This document shows, in pieces, positions 51,565 to 59,103 of a stretch of 64,000 nucleotides of DNA. Made by a program: the position numbers and the translations under genes. Below the pieces are notes generated by a model. That model saw only the letters and a list, made by a program, of their open reading frames with translations, searched no databases and was not told where the DNA came from. The DNA lies in NCBI RefSeq assembly GCF_007827275.1, contig NZ_VISE01000001.1, forward strand, positions 4,092,001-4,156,000, in the 5' to 3' direction. Source of the DNA: Gillisia sp. Hel_I_86. Its GTDB lineage: Bacteria; Bacteroidota; Bacteroidia; Flavobacteriales; Flavobacteriaceae. Positions within the stretch are counted from its first letter, which is position 1. Every line of letters starts with the position of its first letter.

Positions 51565-51834
51565 TTAATGGTGTTGGTGCCCTTCGGTTTTTTTATCGGG
51601 CGCTGCTGCCGGACCTTCTTTCCCATTCCCGGGTTCCTTATCATTATGACCGGAATGATCATGCCCACCTCGCCCATGCCCACCGTGCATGGGCATGAGC
51701 AAGTGAATGGCAAACATTGCAAGGATAAAAATGAAAAAGGTGTTGTACCCGGTAATCCCAAGGCTTGGTGCGAGGAAAATTAGCAATAAGGGTATTGCAC
51801 ATCCCACTACCATCCATAACCAATGATTTTTCAT
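51565..51834 (-). CDS. His-rich small membrane protein (DUF2933-like)
   Basis: This 89-residue protein has two helices (about 5-25 and 30-48). A polar tail follows with MHGGHGRGGHDHSGHNDKE and KKTEGHQHH, which should bind metal ions. It resembles DUF2933 proteins found in copper islands. It is the first gene of the long minus-strand run and lies 20 bases before the HMA gene. Confidence 0.7.
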   Translation of the reverse strand: MKNHWLWMVVGCAIPLLLIFLAPSLGITGYNTFFIFILAMFAIHLLMPMHGGHGRGGHDHSGHNDKEPGNGKEGPAAAPDKKTEGHQHH

Positions 51835-52159
51835 AATATTTGTTTATTTAGGTTTGTTTATAGAATTATTGCTACCATCTTGAAAATGTTTATTTTTCTT
51901 ATTTCTGAAAGTCAAACTGAGCCTGTATTTAAACGGAGATCGAAATTATTAAAATCTTGGATTTCAATAAGATTTCGAGGAGCTCCATCTGACTCGACAA
52001 ACTATCTTTGACAAATTCCTTTCTTTACAAGAAAATAAAAATCCATTCTGATAAAAGTATAATTCACTCATTCATAGATGATTTATTATTACTAAAGTTA
52101 TCTGTTTTTCGGGTATTTTATCTACATAATATTCTTTTCCTTTTATACAATTTCTCCTT
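51835..52159. other. intergenic region with a decayed palindromic repeat
   Basis: No gene is visible. Bases 51910-52003 begin GTCAAACTGAGCCTG and end TCGAGGAGCTCCATCTGACTC. The two ends are imperfect inverse complements built around GTCA-n-GAGC. This layout is like the dispersed intergenic repeats of Flavobacteriia that start GTCAAACTGAGC. The promoter of the 51.8-kb end of the minus-strand run should lie in the first 150 bases, but no clear site stands out. Confidence 0.45.
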
Positions 52160-52385
52160 TTATACAATCTCATCATAGAAATTCCACACCCATTCATCGG
52201 CATTTTTATAATCGGTCATTCTTGATCCCGCTACTTTTTTAAATTGACGGGACAAATGGTTGATACCGCTACAACCAAGCATATATGCTATATCTGAAAA
52301 ACTATGGCCCCGGTGGAATAATAGTTTTATGTACTGGGCTTTAGGGAAAGTGCCATATGGGTATTGTGGTATTGCACCAGGTCCA
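52160..52385 (-). pseudogene. AraC-family helix-turn-helix remnant
   Basis: The minus strand reads FPKAQYIKLLFHRGHSFSDI, then AYMLGCSGINHLSRQFKKVA, then GSRMTDYKN and stops at 52160-52162. This is the last helix-turn-helix of an AraC domain. There is no start. Upstream it joins directly, out of frame, to the recombinase remnant at 52386, so the junction marks a deletion or insertion scar. Confidence 0.7.
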
Positions 52386-52712
52386 TAAGGGGCATATGTT
52401 CTTCGTCCTCTCCAAGATATCGTAGCTTGATTGCCTTTGTGGTGAGGGTCTTGCGTTCCGAGTGTAATTGTTTATGGGCGTTGAGGACTTCGGCATAAAC
52501 ATCATCCAGATAAGTATTCAGTAGAATGAGATTTGGATGCGTTTCGTTGGCCCTTATTTAAAAATATCCCAATCGCGTACCGCTACGTCGCGTTTTACAC
52601 TGAATTCTGCCCACTTTTTATTGACCGTGAGACGGCAATAGAGGTCCAATCTTTCTCGGTCGTTCCTTTTAGTACAGTGTAGAATGTGACCTCGAATGTA
52701 CCATCTGTCCTC
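52386..52712 (-). pseudogene. tyrosine recombinase (integrase) N-terminal remnant
   Basis: The minus strand from 52712 reads MRTDGTFEVTFYT, then, after a frame change, LDLYCRLTVNKKWAEFSVKR and DVAVRDWDIFK. After a stop and another shift it reads LNTYLDDVYAEVLNAHKQLH, SERKTLTTKAIKLRYLGEDE and EHMPLMDLVQYHN. This is the arm-binding and SAM-like N-terminal region of a Bacteroidota integrase. The catalytic domain (R..HxxR..Y) is absent. The start lies about 200 bases from the 3' end of tRNA-Pro, the usual place for an integrase of a tRNA-targeting element. It is dead by at least two frameshifts and truncation. Confidence 0.75.
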
Positions 52713-52862
52713 ATGTTATGTGTCTTTTGGTTAAACAAAAATTGCTTAAAAGACCACATCCAGATCACCTAAATGTTACTTCAATATGCAAAAAGTTGCA
52801 CACCGCTTTGCACACATTTGACCTGATTTTATATGATATCAGATGATACCAATAAAAATGAG

Positions 52863-52894
52863 AAACCCTGCCAATAAGTAGATTGGCAGGGTTT
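52863..52894. terminator. bidirectional terminator-like hairpin after tRNA-Pro
   Basis: AAACCCTGCCAAT and ATTGGCAGGGTTT form a perfect 13-bp stem with a 6-base loop, with T or A runs on both sides. It is 25 bases beyond the tRNA 3' end on the minus strand. A second stem, ACCACTT-AAA-AAGTGGT (52899-52915), sits between. The two would stop tRNA transcription and insulate the locus. Confidence 0.7.
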
Positions 52895-52918
52895 TGATAC
52901 CACTTAAAAAGTGGTTCG

Positions 52919-52992
52919 TCGGGATGACAGGATTTGAACCTGCGACCACACGGCCCCCAGCCGTGCATGCTACCGGACTGCACCACATCCCG
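52919..52992 (-). tRNA. tRNA-Pro (anticodon GGG)
   Basis: The minus strand gives a full cloverleaf: acceptor CGGGATG paired with CATCCCG, discriminator A, anticodon stem CACGG/CCGTG with loop CTGGGGG (anticodon GGG, Pro), and the T-loop GGTTCAAATCC. CCA is not encoded. The 3' end points left, toward the integrase remnant, so it is the probable attachment site of a past element. I found no second copy of its 3' end in the window. Confidence 0.93.
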
Positions 52993-53086
52993 ATTATATT
53001 AAAACCCCTTAAATATCATGGCATTTTTAAGAAAATAAGTTTCTCCAAAAATAAGCAAGCATTTCTAGAAATAAAAAATTTCCTAA

Positions 53087-54532
53087 CTACACCTTTTCTT
53101 TTGAAAGGGTTTTAAATCCTTTTCTATTCATATTCCCCCATCCAGACTTTACTCCAAAGATTTTTTTATAATATCCTTGAATCTGTCCGAGAACCAAAAC
53201 TGGATGGTAAACGAAAGGTTCCAAATAGGCTGCAAGTAGCAATTCTACTACTTCTTTACCAGTATTGTAATGTTTAAAATTCTTAACATAAATAAAAATG
53301 GAAATAGTTGAAAATATACATCCCAATAGGTACACACTTGTAAATAGAAGGATTGCAATATTTAGATTAATAAGCCCGAGAATTGTAAATATTATAAGAC
53401 TTAATAATCCAATAAATTCTACAATGGGAGCACCTAATTCAAAGAACATCCAATATGGATAATAGAACAGTCCCATATCTCCATACTTTCTATTAAAGAA
53501 CAAATCTTTATGCAGCCCCATGGTTTCCCAAAGACCACGTGCCCATCTGTCCCTTTGCTTAATAAGAATTTCTATATTGTTTGGTGCCTCGGTCCAACAA
53601 AGGGTTTCGGGCAAATAGACCATTTTGTACGGAACTCTAATCTCCTCCATGTGCTTCCTTAATCGGATGCCAAGTTCAAGGTCTTCTCCAACGGTATTTA
53701 TATTGAATCCATTAACCTCTATTACCCTGTTTCTTGCATAAAGCCCAAAGGCTCCAGACACCAGCATCACACCGTTTATTTCGCTCCATGCCATTCTTCC
53801 CAGTAGAAAAGCCCTAATATACTCTACAACCTGAATCATTGGAATTAGCCTCTCTGGCAGTCTCAATTTTTCAATAACCCCATTTTTCACTATAGAATCG
53901 TTTATAATTCCAATTGCCCCACCACAAGCTATGACCTCTTGTTCTGATTCCTCTAGATAAGGTCTTACCATTTTAAGTAGCGCATTCTGCTCTATAATAC
54001 AATCGGCATCTGTACAAAGCACCAATTCTGTAGCCGCAAAATTGATCCCCGCATTATTTGCATCAGATTTTCCACCGTTATTTTTATCTATTACCGTAAG
54101 CTGTTTGTATTGTAGTTTTCTACTTCGGTAGATCTTATTTACCGTAGAGGTAGGAATTGGTTGGGTTATAAATGTAGAATCGAATGCTTCGAGATCATAT
54201 TTGGCTATTAAGAGGTCTAGGGTATTATCTGTGCTGCCATCATTAACTATTATCAATTCATAGTACGGGTATTGCAACGCCAATAAAGATTTTACATTTT
54301 CAACAATTGTTTGGCTTTCGTTATAGGCAGGGGCAATTAGCGTTATGGAAGGAATATCGCTAGCACTAACAATATCATTGACCTGTAGAAACCTTGCTTT
54401 TCTCTTATTTCTAGTTATGGACCTGTTGGAAAGTAGAATTGCAAAAAAATAGAGAGCTATTAAGCACAAACCATAGATCAAAAAAAAGTAGTTCAGTATC
54501 CAGTATATGTAATAATAAAGATCGATCTCCAT
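53087..54532 (-). CDS. processive family 2 glycosyltransferase (PgaC/cellulose-synthase-like)
   Basis: This protein has 481 residues. An N-terminal helix (about 10-32) is followed by a GT2 domain (about 55-330) and three or four C-terminal helices (about 355-430). The D,D,D,QxxRW motif set is complete: VNDGSTDNT (about 97-105), DADCIIEQ (about 175-182), GEDLELGIRLRKH (about 283-295) and QRDRWARGLW (about 328-337). It should polymerise and extrude a beta-linked polysaccharide such as poly-GlcNAc. It is the last gene of a leftward unit with the HEAT-like protein and the receiver protein, divergent from YaiO. Confidence 0.9.
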   Translation of the reverse strand: MEIDLYYYIYWILNYFFLIYGLCLIALYFFAILLSNRSITRNKRKARFLQVNDIVSASDIPSITLIAPAYNESQTIVENVKSLLALQYPYYELIIVNDGSTDNTLDLLIAKYDLEAFDSTFITQPIPTSTVNKIYRSRKLQYKQLTVIDKNNGGKSDANNAGINFAATELVLCTDADCIIEQNALLKMVRPYLEESEQEVIACGGAIGIINDSIVKNGVIEKLRLPERLIPMIQVVEYIRAFLLGRMAWSEINGVMLVSGAFGLYARNRVIEVNGFNINTVGEDLELGIRLRKHMEEIRVPYKMVYLPETLCWTEAPNNIEILIKQRDRWARGLWETMGLHKDLFFNRKYGDMGLFYYPYWMFFELGAPIVEFIGLLSLIIFTILGLINLNIAILLFTSVYLLGCIFSTISIFIYVKNFKHYNTGKEVVELLLAAYLEPFVYHPVLVLGQIQGYYKKIFGVKSGWGNMNRKGFKTLSKEKV

Positions 54533-54543
54533 TAAAAAATCAT

Positions 54544-55605
54544 TTAGACAGAAATAGGTTCACTATCCGCTTTTTGTGTGTACTGGTGGTAGTAGTATGC
54601 TTGCACTTCTTCTTTGTAGCCATTATTCCATAAAATATCTGCAGTACTAAGTTTTATAATATCATTGCCATTATACAAAAGGTCTTTATAAAACCGGAGA
54701 TCAATTTCCATGGATATTCTTTGGATGTATTTAAGAAGCAACAGTTGTTGTTCTGTATTGTTGATATTATAAAATTTTTCCTTTATTTCCCTTATTTGTG
54801 TTTCGCTTAATATAAAAGAAGAAATACAGTAAATGGCCGCTTCCCTTATTTCAAATTTAGGACTATCAATAAATCGAATTATATATGCTATATCTTCCGT
54901 AAGATTGAATTTTCTTATTATTCTCATTATCAATTCATTTGCATAGGGCCTGTCACTGTTATATGCCCTTCTCAAATGCTTTAGATCTGGCACAGGGTAA
55001 AGATCATTCAACTTTTCTACAATCTTTATTTGTTGCCAAAGCGTCATTTGTCTCTTAAGGTAAGGGAGAAATCTTAAACTTTTCCAGCCAAGGAATATCA
55101 CAATACCTATTTGAGCTTCCCTTCTCACATAAATATTCTTGTTGTTTCTTAATTTAATTAGCTCTCCAGTATATTGACTTTGATCCATTTCATAAATCTC
55201 CCTTATACCCCGCGCTTTGATATACCATTTTCTGCTCTGCAATTTATTTGCAGAAGCACCATAGGGCGGGATTTGAGTAAAGAGCGTTTTTAATTTAATA
55301 TAGTTCAGGCCAAGAAGGGAACGTTGTGTCCTAATCATGAGGTCTATTAAATACTGAACATTTCTTGCTTTGGATTTTTTAATCCCCACCCCTTTTATTT
55401 CTCTTTGGATCTCAATAAGATTGGGCTTCTGGTTGGATTTAGGATAAAGATATAAGGAGCAGATCGTGGCAAAAGTATTTTCAATTATTTTCAACCTCCT
55501 TGTTCGCCATTTTCTATAAAACATGGTGTAAGCAATAGAACCATGAACGATCACGAGAACTATCAACAATAATTTTATCAGTAATTTTAAAATCTCGGCC
55601 TCCAT
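54544..55605 (-). CDS. membrane-anchored HEAT-repeat-like protein of the polysaccharide locus
   Basis: This protein has 353 residues. An N-terminal membrane helix (about 7-28) is followed by a cytoplasmic array of helices. Repeats are recognisable in NIYVRREAQIGIVIFLG, HLRRAYNSDRPYANELIMRI and KFEIREAAIYCISSFIL. It has a one-base overlap with the upstream receiver gene and lies 11 bases before the glycosyltransferase. It may be a scaffold that passes the receiver's signal to the synthase. This role is inferred from position only. Confidence 0.65.
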   Translation of the reverse strand: MEAEILKLLIKLLLIVLVIVHGSIAYTMFYRKWRTRRLKIIENTFATICSLYLYPKSNQKPNLIEIQREIKGVGIKKSKARNVQYLIDLMIRTQRSLLGLNYIKLKTLFTQIPPYGASANKLQSRKWYIKARGIREIYEMDQSQYTGELIKLRNNKNIYVRREAQIGIVIFLGWKSLRFLPYLKRQMTLWQQIKIVEKLNDLYPVPDLKHLRRAYNSDRPYANELIMRIIRKFNLTEDIAYIIRFIDSPKFEIREAAIYCISSFILSETQIREIKEKFYNINNTEQQLLLLKYIQRISMEIDLRFYKDLLYNGNDIIKLSTADILWNNGYKEEVQAYYYHQYTQKADSEPISV

Positions 55606-55952
55606 TATGCTATTAATGTTTGAATATGGTCCATATCCAGGGGAATGGCAAAAAAACCGCTAACATTTTCTGAAGCCATTATTTCTTTCTTGATCTTTTT
55701 TTGCCCCATATTCGTAACAATAATCAAGGATTGGTGAAGGATAATTTCTTGAATTTGAAAAACAAAATCCAGTGGTGCAATACCATCAAAGAGAATATCA
55801 GATATTATAATATCAAAATTTTCAGATTGATCTTCGATGTTTAAATCATTAATGGAGCCTATAGCCTTGCACTCATAATGATTTAACATTACCAATCGTT
55901 CTAAAATTTTAAGGATAATAATATCCTCTTGTATAACCAGCGCCTTTCGCAT
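55605..55952 (-). CDS. atypical response-regulator receiver domain protein
   Basis: This protein has 115 residues and consists of a single receiver domain without an output domain. The acidic pair is in LVIQEDIIILK (Glu/Asp, about 9-10). The phosphoacceptor Asp is in IIISDILFDG (about 52). The switch Thr is in IIVTNMG (about 80). The conserved Lys of the usual KP motif is missing; FFAIPLDM has Ile in its place, so phosphorylation-linked switching may be altered. It is encoded first in the leftward polysaccharide unit and overlaps the HEAT-like gene by one base. No histidine kinase is adjacent. Confidence 0.75.
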   Translation of the reverse strand: MRKALVIQEDIIILKILERLVMLNHYECKAIGSINDLNIEDQSENFDIIISDILFDGIAPLDFVFQIQEIILHQSLIIVTNMGQKKIKKEIMASENVSGFFAIPLDMDHIQTLIA

Positions 55953-56633
55953 TAGGAAAGCTTGGTTATTAAATAATTAAAGTCATTTAATAGGGGCATC
56001 GTAGGGCTTTTAATGGGGCAATCAGTATTTTTTCTTTATAAGCAATAATTATAATTAAAGGTAAATGTAAAGCTTTTGTTATTAGACCTTTATAAAAATA
56101 AGTAAATTATATAAATTTTGTCCACTTTACATATTCGAAGTAAATACCGGTAGGTTTCAATAATTCCCAAAAATATAAAAAAACATAACCAAAGTCAAAG
56201 CAGTAGCCTAGATAATAATGAGTTACACTTTTTTCTACATATTTATCAACTTTGTATGCCTCTTTATGATAATGCCATTTATGTATGTTTGTTTTTCCCC
56301 ATAGAATCAAAATTATGAATAAATCGTCATGCTGAACTGGTTTCAGCATCTAACATGAATAGTACTATATACTCAACTTGGACCCTGAAACTCCCGAACG
56401 GTCGGGACAGGGTGACTCCCAAATTTTGGAGTATGACTATTTAAGGATATACAATTGCGATTTTAATCTATTTTTGAAATGGAGGTTGAAGCATTTTTTA
56501 TTTTAAATAATGCATTGCTAATTTTCGAAAGATTATTAATTATATATCTTTAGTTTTTTATTGACAATAAGCAATCTAGTAATATATTGCGATAGTTATT
56601 ACCTTTATATTTTAATGCCCTAAAACCCATTTT
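55953..56633. other. divergent intergenic region with a compound palindrome
   Basis: This 680-base gap separates the leftward glycosyltransferase unit from the rightward YaiO unit and must hold both promoters. At 56325-56412 lies a dispersed-repeat type of Bacteroidota: ATGCTGAA/TTCAGCAT (56329-56349), then a nested stem CCCTG...CAGGG (56383-56412) with CCCGA...TCGGG inside. The 80-codon open frame here is a by-product of this repeat. I see no other gene. Confidence 0.55.
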
Positions 56634-57941
56634 GTGATAAAACCCCTACTTAACCTGAAATTCCCGACCCTAAAATCATTTCAATTTTATAGTTTTCTTT
56701 TGTTTTTTGTGCTATCCATTACCAATAGTATGGCTCAAGAAACTTTATCGTCCGATGAATTGTTTATAAATGCAAGAACTGCGGCCTTCGATGAAGATGA
56801 TTACCCTAAAGCTATACGAATTACCAAACAAGCGCTGGAGATAAGCCCAGATTACTCTGATATTAGGATCTTTCTTGGAAGACTTTATACGTGGACCGAT
56901 GAAGTGGAATTGGCAAGAAAAGAATTCGACAGGGTAATCAAGACGAATCCTGGATATGAAGATGCCCATTTAGCTTATGGTTATTTAGAATATTGGAACG
57001 ATAACCCCGAAAAGGCATTGGAAGTCATTCAGCCTGGAATCGAAAAAAATCCGGCCTCTAAAGGATTATTAATGTTGAAGGCTAAAATTCAAAATAACCT
57101 GGGACAATTTACAGAAGCAAATACCACGCTAGGAGAATTATTGGTTTTTCACCCCAATTATTCTGAAGCTAGAGCTTTTAGCCAGACGATCAAGGACCTT
57201 TCCTCAAAAAATCAAATTGGGGTAGATTATGATTTTGTCTATTTCGATGAACGCTTTAGTGACCCATGGCATTTGGGAAGTATAAGTTACGGAAGACGAA
57301 CCCCTCTCGGTTCCGTTACCGGAAGGCTTAATTACGCGAATAGGTTTACAACAAATGGGGTACAATTTGAAATAGACGCCTATCCTAGAATTTCTGATAC
57401 GTTCTATGCGTATGTAAGTGGAGGGATTTCAGAAAACGGAGGGATTTTCCCTAGATATCGTGCTGGTTTTTCCTTGTATGCCAACCTTCCAAAATCCTTT
57501 GAAGCCGATGTAGGTTTTAGATTTCTAAGCTTTAGTAGCTCTACATGGATCTACACAGCCTCTATAGGTAAATATTACAGCAACTACTGGTTTAATTTAA
57601 GGACTTATTTAACGCCATCCAATAATTCACTTTCTAAATCTATTTCGCTCACGGTGAGGTACTATTTAGCTGGGGCAGATGATTATTTAAGTTTGAGGAT
57701 AGGAACAGGACTTTCTCCAGACAGGCCAGAAAACTATTACCTCTATAATATTGACGATGAAATAATTGGGTCTCTTGACCAGGAGGATTTAAAATCGACT
57801 AATATTTTTTTAGGGTATAGAAAATCTATAAAACAGTCTAATATCTTTTTTATGGAGGTAGGGGCCGAAAATCAAGAATACGCCCTGGACAAAAAAGGCT
57901 ACCAATTCACTATAGGCGCAGGGTTTACCAAAAGGTTTTAA
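56634..57941 (+). CDS. YaiO-family outer-membrane protein with TPR N-terminus
   Basis: This protein has 435 residues and uses a GTG start, because the nearest upstream ATG (56614) is followed at once by a stop. The signal peptide ends SMAQ (about 35). TPR-like helices follow (about 40-190; YPKAIRITKQALEIS, FDRVIKTNPGYEDAHLAYG). A C-terminal barrel (about 200-435) is of the YaiO type, with FDERFSDPWHLGSISYGRR and a closing TIGAGFTKRF. YaiO relatives sit beside poly-GlcNAc-type synthases and may export or anchor the polymer. It is divergent from the glycosyltransferase unit. Confidence 0.8.
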   Translation: MIKPLLNLKFPTLKSFQFYSFLLFFVLSITNSMAQETLSSDELFINARTAAFDEDDYPKAIRITKQALEISPDYSDIRIFLGRLYTWTDEVELARKEFDRVIKTNPGYEDAHLAYGYLEYWNDNPEKALEVIQPGIEKNPASKGLLMLKAKIQNNLGQFTEANTTLGELLVFHPNYSEARAFSQTIKDLSSKNQIGVDYDFVYFDERFSDPWHLGSISYGRRTPLGSVTGRLNYANRFTTNGVQFEIDAYPRISDTFYAYVSGGISENGGIFPRYRAGFSLYANLPKSFEADVGFRFLSFSSSTWIYTASIGKYYSNYWFNLRTYLTPSNNSLSKSISLTVRYYLAGADDYLSLRIGTGLSPDRPENYYLYNIDDEIIGSLDQEDLKSTNIFLGYRKSIKQSNIFFMEVGAENQEYALDKKGYQFTIGAGFTKRF

Positions 57942-57943
57942 GA

Positions 57944-59095
57944 ATGAAAAAAAATATAATTTTCACTATACTCTTACTACTGTTATTTTTACCTTTTTTT
58001 ATGTGGCTTGCATGGCTTTTCACGCCTAAAACCAAATTTGTGGCAGCTATTATCGATAAAACAGTATTAACAAAACAAGGCCAGGAACACATATCTTTTA
58101 ACTGGGTCCTTAATTATAATAGGTACACAAAAACCTCTAAAGATCCTTATGAAATAGACCATGATTATTTCGGCTTTTTTCCGTTGGAAGATGAAGAATA
58201 CCAACTTAAGGGGCTAGAGCGATTTACTTCTAAACAGTTAAACCAACTTAGTGAAGATGCAGATATGGTGTATTTTACGGACACCTATGGAATTTATAAC
58301 AATGAATGGTTTCAGCATACCAATCTTAGTGAACGTTCTGGAATGTTATATGGAGGATTAAGTGATAAAGATCTGGAACTGCTCGCCTTAATGAAAGAGA
58401 AAAAAAAGCTGATAATTACAGAATTCAATACCATAGGCTCTCCCACTCAGTCTAGGAATAGGACATTGTTCGAAGAAATGTTTGCCTTAAAATGGACAGG
58501 TTGGACAGCTCGTTATTTTGATAACCTCGATCTGGAAATCAACAAAGAATTGCCTAAATGGTTGATCAACAATTATAAAAAGGCGCACAACGGGAAATGG
58601 CCTTTTAAAAAATCGGGAATTGCATTTGTAAATGATAAAGATCAAGTGGTGATCTTGGAAGATGATAGCCACCTCACCAATCCTATGCCCCACATTGTTA
58701 GCACTAAGGTTGCGCAAGATCATTATGGCTTGCCAGAGGAAATTAAATACTCCTTTTGGTTCGATGTGATGAAGCCCGATACCAGCGTTAATCAAGTAAT
58801 ATCATCCTTTACCATAAGTGCCAATAAAGAGGGCTTAAAAGAACTTAATAAATATGGTATCCCCAATGCCTTCCCGGCAATTACCATGCACAAGGATAAA
58901 GACTATAGCTTCTTTTACCTATCTGGGGATTTTAGTGATAATCCTATCGAAATCAACTCTTCTTACTTTAAAGGAATAGGTTATTTTAAAGGCATGTTCT
59001 ACGATGAAGACGATATTGCAGAAAGAACCAGTTTTTTCTGGAAGTATTACCGCCCGTTAATAAACACTATTCTTGAGGATTATATTGAGGAATAG
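57944..59095 (+). CDS. membrane-anchored extracytoplasmic protein of the polysaccharide locus
   Basis: This protein has 383 residues. One N-terminal membrane helix (about 5-26) is followed by a large extracytoplasmic domain. Segments such as DADMVYFTDTYGIYNNEWFQ, KKLIITEFNTIGSPTQSRNR and WTGWTARYFDNLD suggest a Rossmann- or barrel-like enzymatic fold, but I do not recognise the family. It starts 2 bases after the YaiO stop, so it is co-translated. A polymer-modifying role, for example deacetylase- or glycosidase-like, is a guess from context. Confidence 0.6.
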   Translation: MKKNIIFTILLLLLFLPFFMWLAWLFTPKTKFVAAIIDKTVLTKQGQEHISFNWVLNYNRYTKTSKDPYEIDHDYFGFFPLEDEEYQLKGLERFTSKQLNQLSEDADMVYFTDTYGIYNNEWFQHTNLSERSGMLYGGLSDKDLELLALMKEKKKLIITEFNTIGSPTQSRNRTLFEEMFALKWTGWTARYFDNLDLEINKELPKWLINNYKKAHNGKWPFKKSGIAFVNDKDQVVILEDDSHLTNPMPHIVSTKVAQDHYGLPEEIKYSFWFDVMKPDTSVNQVISSFTISANKEGLKELNKYGIPNAFPAITMHKDKDYSFFYLSGDFSDNPIEINSSYFKGIGYFKGMFYDEDDIAERTSFFWKYYRPLINTILEDYIEE

Positions 59096-59103
59096 GAAAA
59101 GCT

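Noticed and set aside
52919-52992. A second copy of the tRNA-Pro 3' end as the far attachment site
   Set aside because: I found no matching stretch elsewhere in the window. The superficially similar GGGTTTGAACCC in the IS200 copies is part of their own ends.
56107-56349. An 80-codon minus-strand frame starting MLKPVQHDD
   Set aside because: It starts inside a dispersed palindromic repeat and has no family features.
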